DNA of 64,000 nucleotides, taken from contig CAWEYO010000022.1 of the NCBI GenBank assembly GCA_963813315.1, forward strand, positions 130,356 to 194,355, read 5' to 3'. This document shows, one piece after another, positions 8,442 to 17,080 of this stretch. Under the pieces are notes generated by a model. It was not told the origin of the DNA and did not search any database. It saw only the letters and a program-made list of their open reading frames with translations. Position 1 is the stretch's first letter, and the number at the start of each line of letters is the position of its first letter. Origin of the DNA: CAWEYO01 sp963813315. GTDB lineage: Bacteria > Pseudomonadota > Alphaproteobacteria > Rhizobiales > Rhizobiaceae. The position numbers and the translations under genes were made by a program.

Positions 8442-10022
8442 TCACGCCTGATCAGCAATCAGCCGCCTTAGCAACTCGAGTTCCTGCGCAAGCGTGTTGT
8501 CCGAACCCGAGAGATCCTCGATCTTGCGGACGGCATGCAGCACGGTCGTGTGGTCTCGGCCGCCAAAGCGCCGGCCGATTTCCGGGAGCGACCGCGGCGT
8601 CATGACCTTCGAAAGATACATGGCGACCTGCCGCGGCTTCACGATCGTACGCGTGCGACGGTTGGACAAGAGTTCCGTCTTCGAGACATTGTAGTGCCGC
8701 GCGACGATCCGCTGGATATCCTCGATCCGCACGCGTTTCGGCTCGCCCGTGCGGTAGATATGGCCCAGTATCTCGTCGATCCGCTCGATCGTGATCTGCG
8801 GCTCGAAGGAATGCCGGAACAGAAGCTGGTTGAACGCGCCCTCCAGCTCGCGACCGCTGCCCGTCACGGTTCGCGCCACGTGGCTCAGGATTTCTTCGGA
8901 AATATCGAGCGATTGGTCCGCGGCCCTGGCAGCGGCCAGCCTGAGCTTGAGCATCGCCAGACGCATTGCAAAATCGGGCGAAGACATTTCCAGCGCCACA
9001 CCGCCGTTGAGCCGCGAGCGGACGCGCGGTTCGAGCAATTCCAGCTCCGCAGGCGGCCTGTCGGCCGCCACCACCACTTGTTTGGCACTGTCCAGCAACA
9101 TGTTGATCAGGTGGCAGAATTCATGCTGGATCGACTTGCCTTGCAGGAACTGCATGTCATCGATGATCAAGAGGTCGATGTCGCGCAGCTGCTCCTTGAG
9201 CGTCAATGCGTTGTTGTCGCGGATTGCCGTTGCGAAGCGCCACATGAAATACTCGGCGGTCAGATAGACCACCCGCGACTGCGGATTCTGCTTGATGGAC
9301 TCCGCAGCGATCGCCTGCAGGAGATGGGTCTTGCCCAGCCCCACTGTGGCGTGGAGGAAAAGCGGATTGAAACGCACCGCATTCGATTGCGATTCCGCTA
9401 CCGCCTTCGCTGCCGCGAAAGCAACCCGGTTCGATGGCCCCTCGATGAATGACTGGAACGTGTAGCGTGCGTCAAGAGGCGAGCCGAGCACGTTGGCGTG
9501 CCGGCAATCCGCTTCCCGGACGGCCTCGCCGCTGCGCGGCGCTGCCGGTCGGTCCGGTCGGACGGCTCCGAGGGTTCCAGAACCCAGCGCCGTCTGCGGT
9601 GGCCGTGGCCCTTTGCGAGCCGTCGCCTGCTCGAAGTCGGGAACCGAGCGCCCCTGTCTGGTTGCGCTCCGCACCACGATTTCAACTCTCAAGACCTCCG
9701 GCTCTTCCAGCTTCCAGAGTTCGCTGATCAGCTCGAGATAGTGGCCGTTGATCCACGACCGCAGGAACGCGGTCGGCACGGACAGCCGAGCAACCCCCTT
9801 CGAAGTCTCGGCCAGCTTCATTCGTCCGAACCAGCTTGAAAAGACCTCGCCCCCCAGGCGTGCTTTCAACTGTGTCCTGACGCGCTCGAATGTCTTGTCC
9901 TCACGCCCCAAAGTGGTCGTCTCTACACCCCCCAAAGTGGTCGTCGCCATTCCCTGCCCCTCGACAACGTTGCGTGGAAAAGGAAAGCCCGCCCGTGCCT
10001 CCCTCTCGATTGCGCTTTGCAT
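8442..10022 (-). CDS. dnaA: Chromosomal replication initiator DnaA
   Basis: A 526-residue AAA+ initiator that binds DnaA boxes and opens oriC. Domain I is near residues 30-110 (FERVRTQLKARLGGEVFSSW). Domain III begins at YTFQSFIEGPSNRVAFAAAK, with Walker A VGLGKTHLLQAI, Walker B LLIIDDMQFLQGKS and the sensor/arginine region EPRVRSRL. Domain IV ends with the signature FGGRDHTTVLHAVRKIE. The residue pair before the P-loop is AT rather than the more usual GG/GP. Start: ATG at 10022, preceded by AGGGA at correct spacing; the frame remains open to 10076, and an ATG at 9950 is another option. It sits alone in the rpsT-dnaN interval. Confidence 0.95.
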   Translation of the reverse strand: MQSAIEREARAGFPFPRNVVEGQGMATTTLGGVETTTLGREDKTFERVRTQLKARLGGEVFSSWFGRMKLAETSKGVARLSVPTAFLRSWINGHYLELISELWKLEEPEVLRVEIVVRSATRQGRSVPDFEQATARKGPRPPQTALGSGTLGAVRPDRPAAPRSGEAVREADCRHANVLGSPLDARYTFQSFIEGPSNRVAFAAAKAVAESQSNAVRFNPLFLHATVGLGKTHLLQAIAAESIKQNPQSRVVYLTAEYFMWRFATAIRDNNALTLKEQLRDIDLLIIDDMQFLQGKSIQHEFCHLINMLLDSAKQVVVAADRPPAELELLEPRVRSRLNGGVALEMSSPDFAMRLAMLKLRLAAARAADQSLDISEEILSHVARTVTGSGRELEGAFNQLLFRHSFEPQITIERIDEILGHIYRTGEPKRVRIEDIQRIVARHYNVSKTELLSNRRTRTIVKPRQVAMYLSKVMTPRSLPEIGRRFGGRDHTTVLHAVRKIEDLSGSDNTLAQELELLRRLIADQA

Positions 10023-10710
10023 GATAATTTCCCTGTCCTTCGTGCCTGTTGTGCCGCCCATCCCTGCCTTTTGCAAAGCAGGCCGGCAGTCTTCTATCTC
10101 AACAGGCGAATGCCCCTAGCGGCCTTCGCCCCCCCAAAGCCGGGCGCCATATTTGGCATTGATCCCGGCAGTCTTTATCCCGGAGCGAGATGGCTTCATG
10201 AATAGCCGCCACGCTCCAACCCTTTTTGCGCATCAAACTTGTCCAAAAAGTCAGTCGACTTTTGGCGATGATGTTCTTCTTGCTGTGACTGCATGGACAC
10301 AAAGACAATCAGTTCCGGCATATCGCCGAAGCGAAGAGTTGGTTTCCATACAGATCACCGCGTACTCGGTTACATCGAAAGGACAAGACTTCACCGTCGC
10401 GAAACTGGTCCGCGTCGTCTTCTTCTGCATTTAGGCTAGGTCTTCAGGCTTAGGGCCTGTCCCCTTTCGATGGCTGAACACTACAAAAATCGTTGTGGAC
10501 AGGGCAAGGCCGCGGCTAACGGATTTTTAATGAATCTGTTCGGATGGGTTAATGGAAAATGCACCGCGGGCACCGCAGAAGTCGAATAAATCGTTTCGAT
10601 TCAAAACCTTTCCGCAGTGCGAATTATCCAGCCCACGGTAGTCAAATAAATTTAAAAAAAGTGCTTGACACATTGTCAGCCGGAACCACCGGTGGATGAC
10701 CTGAACAACA

Positions 10711-10719
10711 TGTGGATAA
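10711..10719 (-). promoter_or_regulatory. Perfect DnaA box
   Basis: TGTGGATAA on the plus strand is TTATCCACA on the minus strand, the consensus DnaA box. It lies in the long dnaA upstream region next to an AT-rich tract. A single perfect box suits dnaA autoregulation more than a full origin. Confidence 0.6.
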
Positions 10720-10883
10720 CCGCGCGTAACCATTTGAAAAAGTTCGATGATTGGTGCCAAGCCGCGCGCGGTTGCGCAGTAGCCGCAGCGGCGGCAATCA
10801 GCCGCAAAGGCGTATATGCCGGCAAAGGATTTTTCGACTCGAAGGGGCTGCCGTTGCGTCACGTTGCCAAGCCTTTGGCTGGC

Positions 10884-10913
10884 AAACAAAAAACCCGGCG
10901 GGTGACGCCGGGT
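10884..10913 (-). terminator. Rho-independent terminator of rpsT
   Basis: Read on the minus strand, ACCCGGCG, loop TCACC, CGCCGGGT is followed directly by TTTTTTGTTT. It starts 28 bases after the rpsT stop codon. The stem is 8 bp and GC-rich, with a textbook T run. Confidence 0.9.
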
Positions 10914-10941
10914 CTGGAGGAATTGCAATCCGGAAGGTCGA

Positions 10942-11208
10942 TCAGACCGACAGCGTTTTCAAACGCTGGGCAAGCCGGGAGACTTTCCGTGAAGCAGTGT
11001 TCTTGTGGATGACGCCCTTGGACGCGCCTCGCATCAGCTCGGGCTGCGCCGCATTGAAAGCTGCCTCGGCCGCCGCCTTGTCGCCGGCGGCAAGAGCCTC
11101 CTCGACCTGGCGCAAGTAAGTGCGGATGCGCGAACGCCGGTTCTTGTTGACCGCCGCACGGCGGGCGATCTTGCGCGTTGCCTTTTTGGCCGATGACGTG
11201 TTGGCCAT
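10942..11208 (-). CDS. rpsT: 30S ribosomal protein S20
   Basis: An 88-residue, Lys/Arg/Ala-rich S20 that binds 16S rRNA in the small subunit. The N-terminus MANTSSAKKATRKIARRAAV and the segment NRRSRIRTYLRQVEEAL are typical; the C-terminus RGASKGVIHKNTASRKVSRL matches the family's conserved end. Its placement just upstream of dnaA is standard in rhizobia. It is monocistronic, with its own terminator at 10884-10913. Confidence 0.96.
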   Translation of the reverse strand: MANTSSAKKATRKIARRAAVNKNRRSRIRTYLRQVEEALAAGDKAAAEAAFNAAQPELMRGASKGVIHKNTASRKVSRLAQRLKTLSV

Positions 11209-11362
11209 GATGCCTCTCTATCCGTGTGAGCGCCGCACCCAGGTTTCAACCGCAGGGCGCAAAAACAAATGGGCAGCCGGAGGGCCACCTCAGTGATCGC
11301 GGGCTTATAATGTAGCTTTCGCAGGGCGTCAACGCCGTTCGGCAGCTTTTTCCCGGCAGGCA

Positions 11363-12136
11363 TCAGCGATTGCTGAACTTCGCCTGACGTTTCTCGGTAA
11401 ATGCCGCCATGCCCTCCTTCTGGTCCTCCAGCGCGAACATCGAGTGAAAGACGCGGCGTTCGAAGCGGAGTCCCTCCGCAAGCGTGGTTTCGTACGCGCG
11501 GTTTACCGCCTCCTTGGTCATCATGACTGCCGGAAGGGACATATCCGCGATTCTGGCTGCGCTCTTGAGCGCTTCCTCGACAAGCTCGGCCGCCGGCACC
11601 ACGCGGGAAACCAGCCCTGAGCGTTCAGCCTCCGCCGCGTCCATCATCCTTCCGGTCAGGCACATGTCCATGGCTTTGGATTTTCCCACAAAGCGGGTGA
11701 GGCGCTGCGAGCCGCCCATGCCGGGCATGACGCCGAGGGTGATCTCCGGCTGGCCGAACTTCGCATTGTCGGCTGCGATGATGAAATCGCACATCATGGC
11801 CAACTCGCAGCCGCCGCCAAGCGCGTAGCCGGATACCGCTGCGATGACGGGCTTTCGGATGCGCGTCAGGCCCTCCCAACCGGCGAAGAAATCCTCCATG
11901 TATACATCGACGTAGCTCTTTTCCTGCATCTCCTTGATGTCTGCACCTGCCGCAAAGGCCTTTTCGGACCCGGTGATGACGATTGCACCGACCTCCGCAT
12001 CCGCATCGAATGACCCGGCTGCGGCGACGATTTCTCGGAGCACCCTGGAATTGAGGGCGTTGAGCGCCTTTGGCCTGTTCAGCGTGATCAGCCCGACCTT
12101 GCCGCGCTTTTCAACGATGATCGTCTCATGGTTCAT
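11363..12136 (-). CDS. Enoyl-CoA hydratase (crotonase family)
   Basis: A 257-residue crotonase-family hydratase that adds water to trans-2-enoyl-CoA in fatty-acid beta-oxidation. The oxyanion-hole motif AFAAGADIKEM lies near residues 59-69, YALGGGCELAMMCD near 102-115 carries the first catalytic Glu, and FGQPEITLGVMPGMGGSQRL near 126-145 carries the second. The C-terminal helix contains KEGMAAFTEKRQAKF, as in mitochondrial-type hydratases. Length is typical. It lies between rpsT and mutM, the usual position in this group. Exact chain-length specificity is not visible. Confidence 0.92.
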   Translation of the reverse strand: MNHETIIVEKRGKVGLITLNRPKALNALNSRVLREIVAAAGSFDADAEVGAIVITGSEKAFAAGADIKEMQEKSYVDVYMEDFFAGWEGLTRIRKPVIAAVSGYALGGGCELAMMCDFIIAADNAKFGQPEITLGVMPGMGGSQRLTRFVGKSKAMDMCLTGRMMDAAEAERSGLVSRVVPAAELVEEALKSAARIADMSLPAVMMTKEAVNRAYETTLAEGLRFERRVFHSMFALEDQKEGMAAFTEKRQAKFSNR

Positions 12137-12182
12137 GACAAGTCCTCCGAAGGGCCTTTCGCGATCAGGCTCTCTGATTCTC

Positions 12183-12245
12183 GCATGATCTTAATCCATG
12201 CTCTCTGGTTCTCGAAAACCGCTCCACACTTTTCGGGATCATGCT
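12183..12245. repeat. Palindromic intergenic repeat
   Basis: GCATGATC at the left and GGGATCATGC at the right enclose CGAAAACCGCTCCACACTTT, the core also seen at 39087-39131. It lies between mutM and the enoyl-CoA hydratase gene, with its right arm touching the mutM stop codon. Confidence 0.8.
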
Positions 12246-13142
12246 TTAACGCTGGCAGACCGGGCAATAGAAAGTGGACCGGCCGCTCTGAGCGATGCGG
12301 CGGATCGTTCCGCCGCATCCCGGCCTGGGACACGGCTCGCCTTCGCGATCATATACAGAGAAGGTGTGCTGGAAGTAACCGAGCGAACCGTCGGTCCGGA
12401 TGTGATCCCTGAGTGACGAGCCGCCGGCTTCGATCGCTTCAGCGATCACATTGCGGACTGCCTGCGCAAGCCGCTCGCTGCGTGCTGTTGCCTTGCCTTG
12501 AGCGGAGGCAAGGGTCCTTGCCGGCCGTCTTGGCGACAGGCCGGCACGCCACAGCGCCTCCGAGGCGTAGATGTTGCCGAGCCCTGCAATCAGCGTCTGG
12601 TCGAGCAGAGCCGCCTTAAGGGGCGCCTTCCGCCCCTTAAGCAAATGGCCGAGCAGCGCGCCGTCGAACGCGTTGCCGGTCGGCTCGATCCCGAGATTGG
12701 CAAGCATCGGGTGCCGGTCGAGCTGCCCCTCCTCGGCAAAGAGCATGAATCCGAACCGCCTCGGATCATTGAAGACAATGCGCGATCTCTGCCCGGCTTT
12801 GGACAGAATGTGAAAGACCACATGGTCGTGCGCAGGGTCCTTCGAACGTTCATGATGAAGAAGAGCGCCGCGCAGCTCCGGCTGCCCGTCGCATTCGACA
12901 CGGAACGACCCCGACATCCCCAGATGGCAGATCAGGACCGGACCGGCGTCCAGATGGGCGGTCAGGTATTTCGCCCGCCTGCCGAGCGCAGTGACGGTCC
13001 GGCCGGCGAGCCGCTCCGAGAAGTGCTCGGGAAAGGGAAAGCGCAGGTCCGGCCGCCTTGCCTCGACTCGGCGGATACACGCGCCTTCGAATACCGGCTG
13101 CAGGCCGCGCCGGACGGTCTCGACCTCGGGCAGCTCAGGCAT
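12246..13142 (-). CDS. mutM: Formamidopyrimidine-DNA glycosylase
   Basis: A 298-residue Fpg/MutM that excises 8-oxoguanine and formamidopyrimidines and nicks the abasic site. The mature N-terminus PELPEVETVRRGL supplies the catalytic Pro and Glu, the beta-hairpin Lys lies in the RRAKYL region, the segment DQTLIAGLGNIYASEALW precedes the helix-two-turns-helix, and the C-terminal zinc finger CPRPGCGG..FYCPVCQR is complete. The frame is open upstream to 13259, but catalysis requires the start at 13142. Its first 8 bases overlap the end of deoB, so the two are likely cotranscribed. In many relatives ubiE sits at this position instead. Confidence 0.95.
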   Translation of the reverse strand: MPELPEVETVRRGLQPVFEGACIRRVEARRPDLRFPFPEHFSERLAGRTVTALGRRAKYLTAHLDAGPVLICHLGMSGSFRVECDGQPELRGALLHHERSKDPAHDHVVFHILSKAGQRSRIVFNDPRRFGFMLFAEEGQLDRHPMLANLGIEPTGNAFDGALLGHLLKGRKAPLKAALLDQTLIAGLGNIYASEALWRAGLSPRRPARTLASAQGKATARSERLAQAVRNVIAEAIEAGGSSLRDHIRTDGSLGYFQHTFSVYDREGEPCPRPGCGGTIRRIAQSGRSTFYCPVCQR

Positions 13143-14376
13143 GTGCGGCGATTGCCGCGTAGAAGGACCTGCCGTGTCGTCCCGGGGGGAGGCCAAGATG
13201 CTCCGCGACCGTCTCCCCGATATCGGCGAAAGTGGAGCGGAGCCCGATGCTGCCTCCAATCAGTCCCGGCCCCGTGCCGATGACCGGAACGCGCTCGCGC
13301 GTGTGATCGCTGCCGCGCCAGGAGGGGTCGCAGCCATGATCGGCTGTCAGCAGCAGCATGTCGCCGTCGCGCAGCTGCCCCAGCGCTTCTGGCAGTCGCC
13401 GGTCGAAGGCTTCCAGCGCAGCCGCATAGCCGGCGATGTCGCGCCGATGGCCGTAGAGCGTGTCGAAGTCGACAAAGTTGGCAAACACGAGGTCTCCATC
13501 GGTGGCGTCGTCCATCCCGCCGAGGGCCGCATCGAACAGGGCCGGGTTCCCGGCCGCCTTGCGCACTACCGAAACGCCGCGATGAGCGAATATGTCGCCG
13601 ATCTTGCCGATTCCGATGACCCGATTGCCACGCGCGACCAGCCGGTCGAGAAGCGTCGGCTCGGGAGGGGGCACTGCATAATCGCGTCGATTGGCGGTGC
13701 GCTCGAATGTGGCGGCGGTTTCCCCGATGAACGGACGGGCTATCACGCGGCCGATGTTCAACGGATCGACGAGCCTGCGAACGATTCTGCAAAGTTCGAA
13801 GAGCCGCTCAAGGCCAAAATGGGTCTCGTGCGCAGCGATCTGGAAAACCGAGTTGGCCGACGTGTAGCAGATCGGCTTGCCGGTTCGAATGTGCTCCTCG
13901 CCGAAGCGCTGGATGATTTCCGTTCCGGATGCGTGGCAATCTCCGAGAATGCCGGGCAATGCCGCCTGCTTCACGATGGCTCCGGTCAGTTCGCGAGGGA
14001 AGGTAGGCTCGCTTTGCGGAAAATACCCCCAGTCGAACGCAACCGGGAGGGCCGCGATCTCCCAGTGGCCGGAAGGGGTATCCTTGCCGCTCGATATTTC
14101 ATCGGCTGCACCATAGAAGGCGGTCGGCGCGAGAATGGACTCCATGCCGGCCGGAGGTTTGCCGGTTGCGATGCCGGCCGCCCTCGCAAGGCCAAGCGAA
14201 AGCATGTTGGGAATCGACAAAGGCCCGCCCCGCAGGCCGTTCCTGTCGGCCTCCCCGGCATGGCAGGCGGCGGCGATATGGCCGAACGTATCGGAGCCCT
14301 CGTCGCCGAAGCGGGCGGCATCGTGCGCTCCGCCGATGCCGAAGGAGTCCAGTACAAAAATGAAGGCCCGTTTCAT
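13135..14376 (-). CDS. deoB: Phosphopentomutase
   Basis: A 413-residue DeoB of the alkaline phosphatase superfamily that interconverts (deoxy)ribose 1- and 5-phosphate in nucleoside salvage, using two Mn ions. Metal and catalytic motifs are FVLDSFGIGGAHDAARFGDE at the N-terminus, SGKDTPSGHWE with the catalytic Thr, and TADHGCDPSWRGSDHTRERV near the C-terminus. Start MKRAFIFVLD at 14376; upstream codons lack similarity. It overlaps mutM by 8 bases. No deoA, deoC or deoD lies beside it, but a BMP-type importer at 44-49 kb, likely for nucleosides, is in the same window. Confidence 0.94.
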   Translation of the reverse strand: MKRAFIFVLDSFGIGGAHDAARFGDEGSDTFGHIAAACHAGEADRNGLRGGPLSIPNMLSLGLARAAGIATGKPPAGMESILAPTAFYGAADEISSGKDTPSGHWEIAALPVAFDWGYFPQSEPTFPRELTGAIVKQAALPGILGDCHASGTEIIQRFGEEHIRTGKPICYTSANSVFQIAAHETHFGLERLFELCRIVRRLVDPLNIGRVIARPFIGETAATFERTANRRDYAVPPPEPTLLDRLVARGNRVIGIGKIGDIFAHRGVSVVRKAAGNPALFDAALGGMDDATDGDLVFANFVDFDTLYGHRRDIAGYAAALEAFDRRLPEALGQLRDGDMLLLTADHGCDPSWRGSDHTRERVPVIGTGPGLIGGSIGLRSTFADIGETVAEHLGLPPGRHGRSFYAAIAAHA

Positions 14377-14560
14377 GCGCGCTCGGCGGCCCCTTGGTGA
14401 TGATCGATCCAGACATAGGATCGATCGGCCCGCTTGGCAATTGACGATGCCTTCCAACCGCGGGCGAGGCGGTCGAGAATCTGGACCGCCGCGCACTGCC
14501 TTCAAGTTCAGGCATGGATCCCAGGGTCTGCGCCTTCGCTGCGCTTCGGCTCCGCTTAGA

Positions 14561-15199
14561 CTAGTCGTAGCAGTCGCTGCAGGGAATGGTCTGGCTCATG
14601 CGAGGCCGCAGATGGTAGGTTTCTTTCATCGTCATCTCGCCAATTGCAGCGGCCAGACCCAAGGCCTCTTTCTGGTTTTCTGACCAGGCGATGATGGGTT
14701 TGTACTCCAGCCGGCTTTCGACGCGGACCAGGAAAGTCCCTGCGATCTTCAGCTTTTCCGGTACTGTCGTCGGGGTTCCCGCCGCGTCCGCGGCGCCGGG
14801 CACGCCATTTTCCATCTTTTGGGACCAGGCAACGAGGACCTTCGGCGCCGGCTCGTCGGTGATCGTGATGGCAGTGACGGTGATGGTCGGCCGCGATCGA
14901 TTGTATGGCTGCAGGATGGATTGCCCGATAGCCATGATGCCCTTCAACTCCGACGCACTCATCGACGGCTGCTGAGCGACCAGGTCCGCGACCATGCTTC
15001 CAACGCGGCCGACCTTCTTGCTGGTCTCGATAGCGAGCGACACTTCCATGGCCGAGAGATAGATCATCAAAAGCAGCGGCGCTACGAAGGCAAATTCCAC
15101 CGCCGCAACGCCCCGCCTGTCGGATGCGAGCCGGCGCAGCCAGTGGGCGGGGTGCTGCACCTGAAGGCGCTCGCGCGCGCTTGATGTCGAACTGACCAT
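14561..15199 (-). CDS. TadE-like minor pseudopilin of the Tad pilus
   Basis: A 212-residue protein with the TadE-like N-terminal module: RRGVAAVEFAFVAPLLLMIY, i.e. a short basic leader, a Glu at the pseudopilin position and a hydrophobic helix (about residues 24-50). The rest is extracytoplasmic and ends CSDCYD, with two Cys that could form a disulphide. TadE/TadF are minor pseudopilins processed by the prepilin peptidase. The start is either the ATG at 15199 or a TTG at 15214 overlapping the upstream gene's stop. It forms an operon with the next TadE-like gene upstream. Confidence 0.8.
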   Translation of the reverse strand: MVSSTSSARERLQVQHPAHWLRRLASDRRGVAAVEFAFVAPLLLMIYLSAMEVSLAIETSKKVGRVGSMVADLVAQQPSMSASELKGIMAIGQSILQPYNRSRPTITVTAITITDEPAPKVLVAWSQKMENGVPGAADAAGTPTTVPEKLKIAGTFLVRVESRLEYKPIIAWSENQKEALGLAAAIGEMTMKETYHLRPRMSQTIPCSDCYD

Positions 15200-15210
15200 G
15201 TTACCCCCGC

Positions 15211-15801
15211 TCAATCGTCAAAAGGTTCATTTTGCCAAGTTGCAGTCGTGAAAAGCAGGATTTTGTGTCCCTTCAGATTCGACATTCTCTCGCGCATGAG
15301 ATCGGTCATGACCGGCCACGGATAAAGGACACGAAGCATGTTCCGGGACATCGAAAGTCCGGGCTCGAACTCAATATCCAATGTGTCGATCTCTCTTTCC
15401 TGCCCGGTACCCTTGAGGGGCATCGGCAAGGCCGCCAGCTCCGCGAAGGTCGGCCGGCTCCGCAAGTCAACCTCGAGCCCTGGGCATCCCGCGGCAACGA
15501 TCACTTCCATCTGATCGCAGATGAGGTTGCGCAGCCCGGCCTCAGTCAGGTCGGCGGCCTTGATTTGCCCGGTTCGCAATTGCCTGGCGACGTTTTCGGT
15601 TGCGTTGGCGACGACCTGCTGCCCGCCGAAGGACAGGCATGTTTCAAGGATCGCGAAGGTCAGGGCGGCGAACGGAACGGCAAGTACAGCGAATTCAATC
15701 GCGGTGCTGCCACTGCTGTCGCTGAAGAAGCGTGAAATGACATAAGAATACCGCCCCGCGGTGCGAGGCCGCCGGATCCCAAGGCTCCATCCAATGCCCA
15801 T
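15211..15801 (-). CDS. TadE-like pseudopilin
   Basis: A 196-residue TadE-family protein. The module DSSGSTAIEFAVLAVPFAAL (residues about 27-46) holds the pseudopilin Glu and the membrane helix; a longer cytoplasmic leader precedes it. The extracytoplasmic part has Cys at two sites (NLICDQ, AAGCPG). The ATG at 15801 follows AGGGGTG. It is followed 11 bases later by the second TadE-like gene. A vWA-type TadG, often found beside these genes, is not present in the window. The 194-base gap upstream (15802-15995) shows no gene. Confidence 0.8.
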   Translation of the reverse strand: MGIGWSLGIRRPRTAGRYSYVISRFFSDSSGSTAIEFAVLAVPFAALTFAILETCLSFGGQQVVANATENVARQLRTGQIKAADLTEAGLRNLICDQMEVIVAAGCPGLEVDLRSRPTFAELAALPMPLKGTGQEREIDTLDIEFEPGLSMSRNMLRVLYPWPVMTDLMRERMSNLKGHKILLFTTATWQNEPFDD

Positions 15802-15995
15802 TTCGCACCCCTGCCAAAATCGGTATCGGCAAGGACGCTATCCCAAATCCGTTGCGTTCCGGTTTGGAAGTTTTGTAGAAAGGTTCCGTCCGGATTCACG
15901 GACGGCTAACCACGATGGCCTGTGGCGTGCGCACCTAAGCCGAGCTCCCTTGAGTTGAGCGCCCTTTGCAAATGATGGAAGTTTCAGTCAGGCTC

Positions 15996-16427
15996 TTACT
16001 GGCTTCCGCCGATCTGTGCTTCTGAGGCGATTTCAGCATCGCTCTTGTACGAGCCCTCACAATAAGGCGTACATGAAAGCGTCTGAATGTCCGCACGCCG
16101 GTAAATGCGGACGGATTGAGCGGTTTGCCGGACGACGGTCACCTGTTCGTCGACGATGGGGCTGCCATCCTTGTCCAGCACGACCATGTTGGTCACGCCG
16201 AAGCCCTTTCCCGTGAGCACGACCGTGTGAGCGTCCTGCACCGAGGCATCGGCAATCATCGGGTTGCCGATGACGATGGTATCCGCGGCCTGGGCGAGCT
16301 TGACGATCCTGGCCTGGTGCATCGTTACCTCGATGCCGTCGCCCGCAAGCGCCTGCCCCGCAGCCGTCACGGTCAGGACCAATGCGGCGTGCAGGACGGA
16401 AATACCAAGAGACCGTGTCAGGCGCAT
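15996..16427 (-). CDS. Orphan secretin N-domain protein (CpaC N-terminal-like) of the Tad locus
   Basis: A 143-residue secreted protein: signal peptide in MRLTRSLGISVLHAALVLTV..QALAG, then one domain resembling the N-terminal domain of T2SS/Tad secretins (ARIVKLAQAADTIVIGNPMI, then TVVLTGKGFGVTNMVVLDKD). The same fold is seen in cpaC of this window (IVVDLPSDAYDILVANPGVA, then YLFGKQVGETNIFVFGPNGE), but the secretin channel is absent. The C-terminal end has CTPYC. It could be a periplasmic partner of the secretin channel. The start at 16427 follows CGGGGGGAAAG; the frame is open upstream but without similarity. Confidence 0.75.
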   Translation of the reverse strand: MRLTRSLGISVLHAALVLTVTAAGQALAGDGIEVTMHQARIVKLAQAADTIVIGNPMIADASVQDAHTVVLTGKGFGVTNMVVLDKDGSPIVDEQVTVVRQTAQSVRIYRRADIQTLSCTPYCEGSYKSDAEIASEAQIGGSQ

Positions 16428-16784
16428 GCAGCTTTCCCCCCGCAGAAAGTATTCACCGAAGATGAACGATATTGGTGAACCGACCGTTAAGCGCCATGGG
16501 CGGGGGCGCCGGCGAAACGGGCGGCAGGTGCCTTGCCGGGATTCGATCGCCATTCATTTTGTTGTTTTTGTGCATGTCGTTATCCCAAAACCGCTGCGCA
16601 CTTTTGGGCGACATGCATTAGCAGGCGCTTAACCAACGCGCTCACCTTGGCCGTGACAAGAATTCGGTAAGCCTGTTTTTTAAGCTGAATGTAAGAGCTC
16701 CCCCGTAGATTGGGCAGCATCCGATCGACGAAGAAAGAACAGTTGACGGAAGTGCTGTTAACACGTGGAGTAAGGAGCTCTCGC
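16428..16784. other. 357-base region upstream of flp
   Basis: No gene. It contains one dispersed palindrome (16571-16617) and the flp promoter region. TTAA-N7-GTAA at 16680-16694 resembles a degenerate CtrA site, as reported for pilA of Caulobacter, but the match is weak. Confidence 0.4.
16571..16617. repeat. Palindromic intergenic repeat (same family as 4844-4891)
   Basis: TGCATGTCG..CGACATGCA around CCCAAAACCGCTGCGCACTT; an almost exact inverse copy of the element at 4844-4891. Confidence 0.85.
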
Positions 16785-16955
16785 ATGACTAAGATTTTTG
16801 CACGTTTTGCCAAGGACGAGTCCGGCGCCACTGCCATCGAATACGGCCTGATCGCCGCCCTCATCGCACTCGCTATCATGGGTGGCGCCAAGGCAGTCGG
16901 AACCAGCCTCGATGGCCTCTTCAATGGTGTCGCGACCCAGCTGGACAACGCCTAG
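16785..16955 (+). CDS. flp: Flp/Fap-type major pilin
   Basis: A 56-residue Flp pilin, the structural subunit of the Tad pilus used for surface attachment. The prepilin cleavage region reads KDESGATAIEYGLIAALIAL: Gly followed by the conserved Glu-Tyr pair and a hydrophobic helix; the short mature C-terminus ends VATQLDNA. The ATG at 16785 follows TAAGGAG at good spacing. It is processed by CpaA, encoded just downstream. A hairpin between the two genes (17081-17119) would let pilin mRNA exceed that of the peptidase. Confidence 0.93.
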   Translation: MTKIFARFAKDESGATAIEYGLIAALIALAIMGGAKAVGTSLDGLFNGVATQLDNA

Positions 16956-16958
16956 GGC

Positions 16959-17059
16959 ATGATCCCGAAAAGTTGACAGGCTTTTCGGATAAGAACATCC
17001 ATAAAAACAAAGATATAGAGCGAGATGGCGATCCCATGAAAAGTCGTCTCGCTCTATAT
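16959..17059. repeat. Composite palindromic repeat after flp
   Basis: A first part related to GATCCCGAAAAGT..TTTTCGGAT and a second 13-bp perfect stem, ATATAGAGCGAGA (17013-17025) with TCTCGCTCTATAT (17047-17059). Confidence 0.7.
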
Positions 17060-17080
17060 CGCAAGCCTGCCGGCTTGCTG

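Larger units (their letters stand above)
10023..10941. other. 919-base dnaA upstream region without convincing genes
   Basis: Short frames here lack family features and ribosome sites. The region holds the dnaA promoter (minus strand), an AT-rich tract at 10638-10665 (CAAATAAATTTAAAAAAAGT), a perfect DnaA box at 10711-10719, a weaker TTATCCAGC at 10624-10632 and the rpsT terminator. It could be the dnaA control region or part of an origin. Confidence 0.5.

Noticed and set aside
10023..10941. Calling this region oriC
   Set aside because: Only one perfect DnaA box was found; an origin would need a cluster, and rhizobial origins often lie elsewhere.
12991..14400. 469-codon plus-strand open frame
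   Set aside because: Antisense to mutM/deoB, which carry complete catalytic motifs; no ribosome site or recognisable domain.
16680..16694. CtrA binding site upstream of flp
   Set aside because: TTAA-N7-GTAA matches only part of the consensus; kept as a remark, not a feature.
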